64,000 bases of DNA, taken from assembly GCF_009769165.1 (NCBI RefSeq), contig NZ_CP043476.1, forward strand, positions 620,001-684,000, in the 5' to 3' direction. The translations under genes and the position numbers were made by a program. The notes under the pieces were generated by a model, which did not search any database, had not been told where the DNA came from, and saw nothing but the letters and a program-made list of their open reading frames with translations. Numbering within the stretch: position 1 is the first letter of the stretch; each line of letters opens with the position of its first letter. This document shows, in pieces, positions 53,110 through 61,802 of this stretch. This DNA comes from Xanthomonas hyacinthi (GTDB lineage Bacteria; Pseudomonadota; Gammaproteobacteria; Xanthomonadales; Xanthomonadaceae).

Positions 53110-54198
53110 ATGGGTCTATGCGCTTCAAAGCCGAGCGTGGCAGGGTCACCTGAGCATTATGCAGCCCACGCTACAGAGCACACCAGATTCACGCAGACTG
53201 AGAACGTCCCCGCCGCCCCGGCGTCTGGAGAAGATGCACCTGGCACCTCGCGCTCTGCACCTCCCCTGCGAGCTGAATTTTTGAACCTACCCCCGCGCGC
53301 CGGAAAAAAGGCTCAGGCGTTGTCTGAGGCGCTGGAGCGTCCGAACATCAATCCTGAATTGGCGCACTACGCACAAAGGGTACTGGCCACTGTCACTCAC
53401 AGCCAGCCGACTCGTGAGATAAGTAATCTCGATGCAAAAAACTTGGCGATCCTGGTCAGGACATATAACGCCAAGTATCCCGGACTAAATTTGGGATATG
53501 CAAAATCGCCAGCGGAATTCAGGGCAACGCTGGCAGCTACCCATGAGCCCAGCTGGCGCTCAATCTCAATTCTGGACTCGAAGGGCTCGCACCGAATCGC
53601 CATCGACGTCCGGACACACGATGACGGTCGCAAGTCGTTGCTTGTCATGGAGACAGCGCAGGCGCTCAAGCGGGGCAAGAACAACGAGCCATTAATTTTG
53701 AATGGATACCAAGAATTTATTTCGGACCTAAACGATGAGTTTGGCGATTCGGCTTCAATGGCGATAATCGACGTGGCTGCACAAAAATCCAAGATAGGAT
53801 GCCAGCAGTTTTGCTTGGACTTCACCTTGCATGCCTTTCATAAGTCCAACTTCTTTGATGACCTACACCAGCGGCTGCATGACTACGGCCAGTGCTTCGC
53901 CGATGGAGATAGGGCGGAGCACATCAATGGCATGGAATATATTCAGGGAGTGGAAATTCTACCGGCCATCTTTTACAAGCATGCCGAGTCCCGCGCCTCA
54001 ATCGATAGAGTACTGGAAAAGCAGCCAGACATCGCGGGAACGGATGTAAGCACCAATCGCTACGGTGCTGCCGAAACGCTTCACGAGCGAGTCCGCGCGT
54101 TCGGTATCAAGCGTGACGCGCGACCTTACAGTATGTCTATAGAGGCTTCTCGCATCCGAAAGATTCGAGAAGCCATCGAAAGCGATCCTGGCCCCTAG
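53110..54198 (+). CDS. xopJ: Type III effector, YopJ/XopJ acetyltransferase family
   Basis: Predicted type III secreted effector of 362 aa, C55 peptidase/YopJ fold. It starts MGLCASKP: Gly2 and Cys4 fit N-myristoylation and palmitoylation, which would place it at the host plasma membrane, as for XopJ. The catalytic set is visible as His161 (GSHRIAIDVR), Glu181 (LVMETA) and Cys231 (QKSKIGCQQF). The N-terminal 60 residues are Ser/Pro/Ala-rich, suitable as a secretion signal. GC content is lower than the flanking core genes. A complete PIP-box promoter lies just upstream. Subgroup within the family (XopJ versus AvrRxv/AvrXv4) is a judgement from the N-terminus. Confidence 0.9.
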   Translation: MGLCASKPSVAGSPEHYAAHATEHTRFTQTENVPAAPASGEDAPGTSRSAPPLRAEFLNLPPRAGKKAQALSEALERPNINPELAHYAQRVLATVTHSQPTREISNLDAKNLAILVRTYNAKYPGLNLGYAKSPAEFRATLAATHEPSWRSISILDSKGSHRIAIDVRTHDDGRKSLLVMETAQALKRGKNNEPLILNGYQEFISDLNDEFGDSASMAIIDVAAQKSKIGCQQFCLDFTLHAFHKSNFFDDLHQRLHDYGQCFADGDRAEHINGMEYIQGVEILPAIFYKHAESRASIDRVLEKQPDIAGTDVSTNRYGAAETLHERVRAFGIKRDARPYSMSIEASRIRKIREAIESDPGP

Positions 54199-54206
54199 AG
54201 GAAGAT

Positions 54207-54284
54207 CGGCAGGGATTCGTGCAAAAAACAGCAAAATGTGAGCTAAATCGCTGTAAGCAAAAGATTTTTCACGAATCCCTGCCG
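54207..54284. repeat. Perfect 15-bp inverted repeat directly after the effector gene
   Basis: CGGCAGGGATTCGTG at 54207-54221 and its exact complement CACGAATCCCTGCCG at 54270-54284, spaced by 48 AT-rich bases. It begins nine bases after the effector stop. It could end its transcript, or be the terminal repeats of a decayed mobile element. The rest of the 264-bp gap holds nothing recognised. Confidence 0.65.
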
Positions 54285-54512
54285 GCCCTCATCTTCGCTC
54301 ACGGCATCGTGGTCCTGGTCGGCGAGGCTGTTAGTTCACCTCGTGGGTGCAGAGCATTTCCCCCTCGACCGCCCAACGCGTGACGACGCTGATTGACGAC
54401 AAGAATTCGCCGCAGATCTAACTGATTGAATAATTAGAATTTTTCCGGGCGACGGGGCGAATTGAATCGCCCCGGGATTTCGGGAGGCTCCAACTCTTGA
54501 GAGAATGGAGCC

Positions 54513-54833
54513 ATGAGCAAGACGAAGTATTCACCAGAAGTACGTGAGCGGGCGGTTCGTCTGGTGCGGGAGCACCAGGGGGAGTACGGCTCGCAATGGG
54601 CAGCAATCGAGTCGATTGCCGGGAAGATTGGTTGTTCGGCGCAGACGCTGTGCAACTGGGTGCGCCAGGTCGAGCGCGATGCAGGCGAACGGTCAGGCTT
54701 GAGTACGGATGAGCGCGCGCAGTTGAAGGCGTTGTTGCGCGAGAACCGCGAGCTGCGGCAGGCCAACGAGATCCTGCGCAAGGCCAGCGCGTATTTCGCC
54801 CAGGCGGAGCTCGACCGCCGCTTCAAGCCCTGA
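54513..54833 (+). CDS. IS3-family transposase OrfA (IS51-like)
   Basis: HTH protein of 106 aa ([21 protein letters not shown], split N-terminal HTH, then the [20 protein letters not shown] coiled segment). The tail LDRRFKP is typical of the IS51-like branch. Overlapping reading frames with OrfB in -1 phase indicate a frameshift fusion. Confidence 0.9.
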   Translation: MSKTKYSPEVRERAVRLVREHQGEYGSQWAAIESIAGKIGCSAQTLCNWVRQVERDAGERSGLSTDERAQLKALLRENRELRQANEILRKASAYFAQAELDRRFKP

Positions 54834-54841
54834 CGGGGTTC

Positions 54842-55726
54842 GTGGGCGAACATCGTGACGTCTATGGGGTCGAGCCGATCTGCAAGGTGCTGCAGATCGC
54901 TCCGTCGACGTACTACCGCCACGCGGCGCAGGAAGCGGACGTGGATCTACGTCCGACCCGCTGGTGGAAGGACCGGGCGCTGCGTTCGCAGATCCGGCGG
55001 GTGTGGGAAGAGAACCGGCAGGTGTACGGCGTGCGCAAGGTCTGGCGACAACTCCAGCGCGAAGGATACCGGGTGGCTCGCTGCACGGTGGAGCGGCTGA
55101 TGAACGAGCTTGGCCTGCATGGCGTGGTGCGCGGGAAAGTGGTCAAAACCACGATCAGCGACAAACGACCATGCCCGCTGGACAAGGTGAACCGTCAATT
55201 CAAGGCGCCCTCGCCGAATGTGCTGTGGGTGAGCGACTTCACCTATGTCTGGACGTGGACAGGATTCGTCTACGTGGCCTTCGTGATCGATGTGTACGCG
55301 CGGCGCATCGTGGGCTGGAAGGTGTCGGCGACGGCGCACACGGACTTCGTGCTGGATGCACTGGAGCAGGCGCTGCATGCGCGGCGGCCTGCTGAAGGCG
55401 GACTGATCCACCACTCTGACCGTGGTGTGCAGTACGTGTCCATCCGCTATACCGAACGGCTGGCCGAAGCTGGAATCGAGCCGTCGGTGGGCAGCGTCGG
55501 CGACAGCTACGACAACGCGCTGGCTGAGACGATCAACGGGTTGTACAAGGCCGAGGTAATCCATCGGCGCTCATGGCGCAATCGCCAGGATGTCGAACTG
55601 GCCACACTGGATTGGGTGGACTGGTACAACCACAAGCGATTGCTGGGGTCGATCGGGAACATCCCGCCAGCGGAAGCCGAAGAGGCTTACTATCGACAAC
55701 AAGCCGGTTACGCCAAAGCGGCGTGA
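54842..55726 (+). CDS. IS3-family transposase OrfB (IS51-like)
   Basis: DDE integrase-type protein of 294 aa. Motifs: [44 protein letters not shown] (first Asp), HHSDRGVQY (second Asp) and [16 protein letters not shown] (Glu). Frame is open from the OrfA end in -1 phase ([13 protein letters not shown]), so it is probably made as OrfAB. Intact. Confidence 0.92.
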   Translation: MGEHRDVYGVEPICKVLQIAPSTYYRHAAQEADVDLRPTRWWKDRALRSQIRRVWEENRQVYGVRKVWRQLQREGYRVARCTVERLMNELGLHGVVRGKVVKTTISDKRPCPLDKVNRQFKAPSPNVLWVSDFTYVWTWTGFVYVAFVIDVYARRIVGWKVSATAHTDFVLDALEQALHARRPAEGGLIHHSDRGVQYVSIRYTERLAEAGIEPSVGSVGDSYDNALAETINGLYKAEVIHRRSWRNRQDVELATLDWVDWYNHKRLLGSIGNIPPAEAEEAYYRQQAGYAKAA

Positions 55727-55765
55727 CTCAAACCAAACAGCCTCTCGACTTCCCGGGGCGGTTCA

Positions 55766-56356
55766 GAAAAGGACGCAAAGGCTGCCGACGGGACCAAAGC
55801 CGTGCCGGCACGATCATTAGGGCAGTTGTCGCGAAATCAAACGATAAAAACTTTGGCTCCAAAGGAAGAGTCCATTGACGTATTGCTAGACATGCCGGAG
55901 AAATTTCTCACCGAAGCGCATTCCAGTGGATTCGGCTTCCGGGTCGCCTACCAGCAGCCTGTCAAGATTGACTTTGGCGGAAGTAAGGGTGCCGAAGCCA
56001 TTGCAAACACGTTCGAGGACGCGCTCGTATATCAGAACATTGAGTTCTTCAAATCGTTACAGGGCGGGGGCTTGGCCAAAAAGATCCGGGAGTCGATTAT
56101 GAGTTCGAAAGACGTCGCAGAACTCTCCAGCAGCATCCAGGCGGACTTGAAGACCGGGGATAAGGCAGAGTTCTCCATGACCCTCTTGGAGAGCAGCGAT
56201 CTGGACGAAGTTGTCCTCCCAGACTACATCGACAAGGGTCTTCTATGGCTGATTGCTCAGCTCAAGCGTAAAGAAGACGATGTTGCTGGCAAGCTGCTAC
56301 TTGCCCCAACCTCTCCCGACGATGCGGCACCGGCACCGAGTGGGGTGAAGCCGTGA
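55766..56356 (+). pseudogene. OLD-family ATP-dependent nuclease, 3' remnant (GajA-like)
   Basis: C-terminal piece (about 196 aa) of an OLD-family TOPRIM nuclease. The frame runs open from the IS boundary (EKDAKAADGTKAVPARSLG) and shows the characteristic C-terminal region: FGFRVAYQQPVKIDF, NTFEDALVYQNIEFFKS and KAEFSMTLLESSDLDEVVLPDYIDKGLLWL. The ATPase and most of the TOPRIM domain are missing, removed at the IS3 element. Stop overlaps the helicase start (GTGA). OLD nuclease directly before a UvrD helicase is the Gabija gajA-gajB arrangement. Confidence 0.75.
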
Positions 56357-57475
56357 AGCACGCTCAACACTCTGACGAGAACGATATCGATCAGCCTGCC
56401 GACGCTCTGATTGCCCAATGTCTCGATCCGGCGAGTCCAAGAAGCTTCTTCCTTTTCGCTGGGGCTGGATCCGGAAAAACGCGCTCGCTGGTGGCTGCAT
56501 TGGAGCATGTCCAAGCCAATTGGGGTGAGCAGCTGCGCCGCCAAGGCAAGCGAGTTGGCGTGATCACCTTCACCAATGCGGCATCCGATGAGATAAAGAA
56601 AAGGATACAGTTTGACGCACTTTTCGACGTCCGCACAATTCACAGCTTTGCTTGGTCACTGATCGAAGGTCTTAACCAAGACATACGAGAATGGCTAAAA
56701 ATAAAGATCTCTGAAGACCTTGTTGACCTGCATGAGAAAGAAGCCAAGGGTCGCGCTGGAAAGGCTTCAAATGACCGCAAGCTGAGAATTGTAACGAACA
56801 CCAAGCGACTAGAGTCCCTCCCCGGGATAAAGCGCTTTATCTACAGCCCGACTGGGAACAATCGAACACGTGATGCACTGAACCATGCCGAAGTAATCCG
56901 CATTACTGCTCACTTCCTACAGTCCAAGCCTCGCATGCAAAGCATCTTTGTTGGCCGCTACCCCATTCTTCTTGTTGATGAAAGCCAAGACACGAATAAG
57001 CATCTGGTCGACGCACTCTTTGAAGTGGAAGCTCAGCAGGCCGGATCATTCTCGCTGGGCTTGATTGGTGACACGATGCAGCAGATTTACGCTGATGGTA
57101 AGGAGGGACTCGGAAGCAATCTTCCAGCCACTTGGGCCACGCCCGGAAAGCAGATGAACCACCGCTGCCCAAAGCGAGTGGTAACTCTCTTGAATAAGGT
57201 CCGAGCCCCAGTCGACCCTCATCAACAACGAGCGAGAACGGATGCAAGCGAGGGCATGATTCGGCTCTTCATTGTTCCTTCTACCGCCGAAGACAAGCCT
57301 GAGGTAGAAGAACGGATTGCGGAACTGATGGCTGATTTGACAGAAGATGCGAACTGGCGGCGACGCGACGCGGTTAAAACGCTGACCCTTGAACACAGAA
57401 TGGCAGCCGCTAGACTGGGATGCTTGGAAGTGTTCGTTGCGTTGTATGAAATTGACTCAACGAGCCTGGGCGGTC

Positions 57476-58492
57476 TCAAGAATCAAGTGCAACACGTGAT
57501 TTGAAGGCGAGGATTTCCTTCTCCATGGCCGCTGCCGGCGTGGCCCAGCCTAATGTCTGGCGAGGACGCCCATTCATCAGCTTGGCGACGTGATTGAGGT
57601 ACTCCTGGCTCGCTTGCGACAAGTCCACGCCCTTGGGCAGGAACTGGCGCAGCAGGCCATTGGTGTTCTCGTTGCTGCCCCGCTGCCACGGCGCATACGG
57701 ATCGGCGAACCACACGTCGATGTTCAACCCTCGCATCAGCTCCTCGTAACAGGTCAGTTCCGTTCCGCGGTCGTAGGTCAGGCTCTCGCGCAGGAAGGCC
57801 GGCAGCTTCTTCATCTGGCGAGTGAAGCCTTCCAGCGCGGCGTCCGCGGTGCAGCCATCCATCCTGCACAGCACCACGAAGCGTGTCTTGCGCTCGACCA
57901 GCGTGCCCACGCAGGACCGGTTGAACGCGCCCTTGATCAGGTCGCCCTCCCAATGCCCCGGCAGCAGGCGCTGTTCCACCGCTTCGGGCCGATGCACGAT
58001 GCGCAGCTCCTCCGGTACCCAGGTGCGCGCCGCTGCTGTGGTGCGCCTGCGGCCTCGCGTGGGCTTGCTCTGGCGCAATGCATCGACCAGGGCCTGCTTC
58101 AGGCCGCCGCGCGGATGCGCGTAGATGGCCGCGTAGATCGTCTCGTGACTGACCCGCTGGCTGGCGTCGTCTGGATGCATGTCCCGCAGTGTGGCCGCGA
58201 TCTGCTGCGGCGACCAGCGATCGAACACAAGACGGTCGTGGACGAACTCGAACAGCACCGCGCCCGCGATCAGCCTGCGTGCTCGTACGCTGCGCGATCG
58301 CCGCGATCGATACACCAGGGCTGCCGCATGCGCCGAGTACACGCCGCTGTCCAGACGCCGGATCTCGCGGCTCAGCGTCGATGCGCTACGCCCCAGGCGG
58401 CGACCGATCCCACGAAGACTCGTTCCCCGATCGCGTTCGACCTGAAGCACCGCGCGTTCCTCACTACTCAGATGACTGTACTGTCTTCCCAT
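57476..58492 (-). CDS. IS30-family transposase
   Basis: DDE transposase of 338 aa. N-terminal HTH (YSHLSSEERAVLQVERDRG... with LGRSASTLSREIRR), then the catalytic core: GHWEGDLIKG (first Asp), TYDRGTELTCYEEL (second Asp) and WQRGSNENTNGLLRQFLPKG (Glu). The reading frame passes the apparent left end and stops eight bases into the helicase gene, so the final residues (LDS) are host-encoded unless the IS end is slightly longer. Confidence 0.92.
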   Translation of the reverse strand: MGRQYSHLSSEERAVLQVERDRGTSLRGIGRRLGRSASTLSREIRRLDSGVYSAHAAALVYRSRRSRSVRARRLIAGAVLFEFVHDRLVFDRWSPQQIAATLRDMHPDDASQRVSHETIYAAIYAHPRGGLKQALVDALRQSKPTRGRRRTTAAARTWVPEELRIVHRPEAVEQRLLPGHWEGDLIKGAFNRSCVGTLVERKTRFVVLCRMDGCTADAALEGFTRQMKKLPAFLRESLTYDRGTELTCYEELMRGLNIDVWFADPYAPWQRGSNENTNGLLRQFLPKGVDLSQASQEYLNHVAKLMNGRPRQTLGWATPAAAMEKEILAFKSRVALDS

Positions 58493-58527
58493 CGCAACAC
58501 CCTACGCTCTGTGAGGTGTTGCACTTG
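57484..58527 (-). mobile_element. IS30-family insertion sequence inside the helicase gene, about 1044 bp
   Basis: Ends CAAGTGCAACAC (57484-57495) and GTGTTGCACTTG (58516-58527) are exact inverted copies. Host codons AAT (57481-57483) and GAA (58528-58530) flank it in the same frame, so helicase coding resumes without change. I see no clear target duplication. The transposase is intact. Confidence 0.85.
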
Positions 58528-59345
58528 GAAGTTGAGTCTGCCCTGCTAAATGGCACCCAACCTTTGGCCACGTTTTTCACGGACCAAGTTTTGCCACTGG
58601 TGGATGCGCAACAGCGCGGCGATAGATTCGCCGTGATGCGGCTGCTGAAGTCGTTCTCACCCTTGTTGGCGACGGAGAAGCTAAAGGGCTCTCCAGGTCA
58701 TTCGAACCTCAGAAATGCCCAGTCTGCCGTGGACGAACTAGTCGGTCTTTGGGCGGATGGTCGAGACCCTTCGCTGCAGCAAGTTCTCGTGCGTGTTTCC
58801 GATCAGCGTTTGCTCGAAATTCCTGAGCGCCTTTTGGCTTGGGCGATCACCTCTGATGAAGTTCTCTCTGTCCAACAGCCTCCTGGCGAAGAAGAGGATA
58901 GCGATGACAGTGAACGTCAGAAACGCATTGCAGAGCTGCTCGCCACTCCATTCTCACAAATCAGCCCCCTGGCTGCCTATCTTTCTCGAAAGGCACGCTT
59001 CGACACCCACCAAGGGGTGAAGGGATTGGAGTTCGAACGCGTCATGGTGATCATGGATGACCAAGAAGCGCGAGGCTTCATGTTCAAATACGAAGACCTA
59101 TTTGGGCGAAAGACGGAAGGAAAGACCCTGGAGGCAACCAGACGGCTTTTTTACGTAACAGCCAGTCGCGCTACGAAAAGCCTAGCACTGGTAGCTTATA
59201 CGGAAGACGTTATGCGGGTCAGGAAGTTCATGCTAGACAACGCGTGGTTCTGTGACAATGAGGTGGTCACGCATATCCAAGGGGGCCTAGCATCTACTAG
59301 TGCCAGCTGAATGCCTGTTAGAAGCACTTCTGAAAGAGTGGTGTT

Positions 59346-59367
59346 CCGGCCAACAGGAGTTGGCCGG
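59346..59367. terminator. Hairpin after the helicase remnant
   Basis: CCGGCCAAC-AGGA-GTTGGCCGG, a perfect 9-bp stem with a tetraloop, 35 bp after the helicase stop. There is no T tract; it may stabilise or end the defence transcript. A second small dyad GTCTAAG-A-CTTAGAC follows at about 59379-59393. Confidence 0.6.
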
Positions 59368-59387
59368 GGCTAACATCCGTCTAAGAC

Positions 59388-59546
59388 TTAGACATTAGCT
59401 TCTTGGAGCTTACTGAAGACCCGTGCAAACAGGCCCACAGCCAATTCAGAATCATCATCGAGATTTCCCCGAGGACCATAGGCATCCGAATGCAGCAATG
59501 CCGCAGCAAGTTTGACGGCGGCTTCCAGTGCTTCCTCTCGCTTCAT
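59388..59546 (-). CDS. Small hypothetical protein, 52 aa
   Basis: Open frame from ATG 59546 to TAA 59388, starting MKREEALEAAVKLAAALL and ending FSKLQEANV. It has a strong GAGGAG ribosome site seven bases upstream, an amphipathic helical pattern and AT-richer codon use like the island genes. No known motif. It is opposite to and just downstream of the helicase remnant. Good RBS and compact helical composition favour a real gene, but this rests on sequence alone. Confidence 0.6.
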   Translation of the reverse strand: MKREEALEAAVKLAAALLHSDAYGPRGNLDDDSELAVGLFARVFSKLQEANV

Positions 59547-59615
59547 TGCTTAGCTCCTCGCGCCTCAGTGGCGCAAACGCAATATAGCTAAATTGAATCA
59601 ATGTGCACACACGCT

Positions 59616-59653
59616 GTGAGAGCTACTCCAGTCGCGACTGAAGTAGCTCTCAC
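59616..59653. terminator. Near-perfect 38-bp palindrome between the small ORF and pyrB
   Basis: GTGAGAGCTACT and AGTAGCTCTCAC arms enclose CAGTCGCGACTG, itself a palindrome; one mismatched pair. It lies 26 bp after the pyrB stop and resembles the dispersed GGAGC-GGCTTC-type element of this genome. Likely a transcript end and the border of the island. Confidence 0.7.
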
Positions 59654-59678
59654 ACTAGGGTCGGTCGCGCATCCGCGC

Positions 59679-60626
59679 TCACCCCAACAACGTCTCCAGC
59701 ACCGCCATGCGCACCGCCACGCCGTTGGCGACCTGGCGCAGCACGCACGACTGCGGACCGTCGGCCACTTCGTCGGTGATCTCCACGCCGCGGTTGATCG
59801 GCCCCGGATGCAGCACCACCGCGCCCGGCGCGGCGCGGCGCAGGCGTTCGGCGGTGAGGCCGTAGTGCGCGTGGTAGCCCTCCAGCGAGGTCACCAGGCC
59901 TTCTTCCATGCGCTCGCGCTGCAGGCGCAGCATCATCACCGCGTCCACGCCGTCGAGCATGGCGTCGAAATCCTCGCCGACCACGCAGCCGTCCAAGGTG
60001 TCGTCGTCGGGCAGCAGCGCCTGCGGGCCGCACACGCGCACTTCGCCGGCGCCCAGCGTGCGCAGCGCGTGCAGGTCCGAGCGCGCCACGCGCGAGTGCT
60101 TGACGTCGCCGACGATGACCAGCTTGAGCCTGGAGAAGTCGCCGCCCTTGGCGTGGCGCAGGGTCAGCATGTCGAGCAGGCCCTGGGTGGGATGCGCGCT
60201 GCGGCCGTCGCCGGCGTTGATCAGCGCGGTGCCCTCGCCGGCCGCTTCGGCCAGGCGCTCGACCGCGCCGTCCTCGGGATGGCGCACGACGAAGCCGCGC
60301 ACGCCCATCGCTTCCAGGTTCTTCAGCGTGTCGCGCGCGGTCTCGCCCTTGCGCGTGGACGAGGTCGAGGCATCGAAGTTCAGCACGTCCGCGCCGAGCC
60401 GCTGCGCGGCCAGCTGGAACGAGCTGCGGGTGCGCGTGGACGGTTCGAAGAACAGCGTGCACACCGCGGTGCCGGCCAGCACGCTGCGCTTGCCGACCCG
60501 GCCCACCGCAGCGTCGCGGATCTGCCCGGCGCGGTCCAGCAGTTGCAGCAAGGTCGCGCGCGGCAGGCCTTCCAGGGTCAGCAGGTGGCGCAGGCGCCCG
60601 TTCGAATCGAGTTGCGGGTCAGTCAT
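59679..60626 (-). CDS. pyrB: Aspartate carbamoyltransferase catalytic subunit PyrB
   Basis: ATCase of 315 aa, second step of pyrimidine synthesis. The carbamoyl-phosphate motif FFEPSTRTRSSFQLAA (about 60-75), the STRKGETARDT loop, HPTQGLLDMLTL and the late MMLRLQRERM segment match the family. Follows ruvX by 19 bp in the conserved yqgE-ruvX-pyrB order. No pyrC'-type pseudo-dihydroorotase follows it; the island begins instead. Confidence 0.95.
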   Translation of the reverse strand: MTDPQLDSNGRLRHLLTLEGLPRATLLQLLDRAGQIRDAAVGRVGKRSVLAGTAVCTLFFEPSTRTRSSFQLAAQRLGADVLNFDASTSSTRKGETARDTLKNLEAMGVRGFVVRHPEDGAVERLAEAAGEGTALINAGDGRSAHPTQGLLDMLTLRHAKGGDFSRLKLVIVGDVKHSRVARSDLHALRTLGAGEVRVCGPQALLPDDDTLDGCVVGEDFDAMLDGVDAVMMLRLQRERMEEGLVTSLEGYHAHYGLTAERLRRAAPGAVVLHPGPINRGVEITDEVADGPQSCVLRQVANGVAVRMAVLETLLG

Positions 60627-60645
60627 GGCGGGTCCGGGCAGGGAA

Positions 60646-61149
60646 TCAGGAAATGGGGGTGGCGTCGTCGGGCGCGGCCAGCCAGCGCTCGATGATCACC
60701 GCGGCGGCGACCGCGTCCAGCGCGGCGGCGTCGCGGCGGCGCTTGCGCCCGGCGGCGCGGTCCCCGGCGAAGCGTGTGGCCGCCTCCACCGAGCTGGAAC
60801 GCTCGTCGACCAGCACCACCGGCAGCCGGTAGCGCGCGCCGAGTTCGCGGGCGAAGGCATGCGCGCGCTTGCGGTTGGGTTGGTCGGCGCCCTCCAGGGT
60901 CAGCGGATCGCCGACCACCAGCCCATGCGGGCGCCATTCGGCATGCAGGCGGTCCAGCGCCGGCCAGTCCGGCCCCTGCGCATGCACGTCGACCACGGCC
61001 AGGGCGCGCGCGCCGCTGCCGAAGCTGCTGCCCACCGCCACGCCGATGCGCCGGTTGCCGACGTCGAAGCCGAGCACGGTGCCGTCGCGGCGGATCTGAT
61101 CGGGCACGGCCGCGCCGGGCGCGGAAGCGGGTGCGCCGGGCTCAGGCAT
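60646..61149 (-). CDS. ruvX: Holliday junction resolvase-like RuvX (YqgF)
   Basis: RNase H-like nuclease family protein of 167 aa, implicated in rRNA 5'-end processing. The motif [16 protein letters not shown] carries the first catalytic Asp, [10 protein letters not shown] the middle motif and [10 protein letters not shown] the Glu; [18 protein letters not shown] ends the chain with Asp. The ATG at 61149 overlaps yqgE by eight bases. Confidence 0.93.
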   Translation of the reverse strand: MPEPGAPASAPGAAVPDQIRRDGTVLGFDVGNRRIGVAVGSSFGSGARALAVVDVHAQGPDWPALDRLHAEWRPHGLVVGDPLTLEGADQPNRKRAHAFARELGARYRLPVVLVDERSSSVEAATRFAGDRAAGRKRRRDAAALDAVAAAVIIERWLAAPDDATPIS

Positions 61150-61708
61150 GCCCGCTGTAGTCGGTGAGGCGGAACAGGTCCACGCCGATGCGGCCGGCGG
61201 CGGTCTGCCAGCGCCGCTCCAGCGGCAGCTCGAACAGCAGTTCGGCATCGGCCGGCGCGGTCAGCCAGCTGTTCTCGCCCAGCTCGTATTCGAGCTGGCC
61301 GGCGCCCCAGCCGGCGCAGCCCAGCGCCACCACCGCATTGCGCGGGCCGTCGCCGCGCGCCATCGCCTCGAGCACGTCGCGCGAGGTGGTCAGGAACAGG
61401 CCGTCGCCGAACGCCAGACTCGAATCCCAGGGGCGCACGCCGTCGTGGATCACGAAACCGCGTTCCGGATGCACCGGCCCGCCGCTGAGCACCACCTGCT
61501 CGCGCAGGGTCTCGTCGCTGGTCTCGATGCCCATCTGCGCCAGCACTTCGCCCAGCGTGTATTCGGAGGCGCGGTTGACCAGCACGCCCATCGCGCCGTT
61601 GGCGTCGTGCTGGCAGATCAGGGCCACGCCGCGCGCGAAATTGGGATCGGACAGCGCCGGCAGCGCGATCAGCAGTTGGTTGGCCAGAGGGGTAGGCAAA
61701 GCGGACAT
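61142..61708 (-). CDS. yqgE: YqgE/AlgH family protein (DUF179)
   Basis: Conserved protein of 188 aa, UPF0301/AlgH family, function unclear. Start [55 protein letters not shown] and [19 protein letters not shown] are family hallmarks. Its place before ruvX and pyrB is widely conserved. Divergent to the DUF4153 gene. Confidence 0.93.
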   Translation of the reverse strand: MSALPTPLANQLLIALPALSDPNFARGVALICQHDANGAMGVLVNRASEYTLGEVLAQMGIETSDETLREQVVLSGGPVHPERGFVIHDGVRPWDSSLAFGDGLFLTTSRDVLEAMARGDGPRNAVVALGCAGWGAGQLEYELGENSWLTAPADAELLFELPLERRWQTAAGRIGVDLFRLTDYSGHA

Positions 61709-61802
61709 GGCCTCATTCTATCGTCCCTCCCGGGCCGGCGCTGCGCCGGGCCGGAGCGGGCTGCCATAATCGGCCTGATCGCGCGCTGCCGCGCCGCCAA
61801 GG

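Larger units (their letters stand above)
54463..55765 (+). mobile_element. IS3-family insertion sequence (IS51-like), 1303 bp, no target duplication
   Basis: Inverted ends TGAATCGCCCCGGGATTTCG and, reversed, TGAACCGCCCCGGGAAGTCG, followed by GAGGCT. The bases outside differ (AAT on the left, GAA on the right), so no duplication is present. Combined with the abrupt start of a truncated nuclease gene at 55766, this points to a deletion or recombination at the left end after insertion. Confidence 0.88.
56353..59310 (+). pseudogene. UvrD/REP-type helicase (GajB-like), split by IS30-family element
   Basis: Superfamily 1 helicase in two pieces, 56353-57483 and 58528-59310, joined in frame if the IS is removed (about 637 aa). 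First part: Walker A GAGSGKT (37-43), motif Ia TFTNAASDEI, Walker B VDESQDT (208-214), GLIGDTMQQIY. Second part: motif V THQGVKGLEFERV and motif VI RRLFYVTASRATKSL. GTG start overlaps the upstream nuclease remnant. With that partner it resembles a Gabija system, but helicase length is greater than the 494-aa type protein, so a related OLD-UvrD pair is possible. Non-functional here as both genes are broken. Confidence 0.78.
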
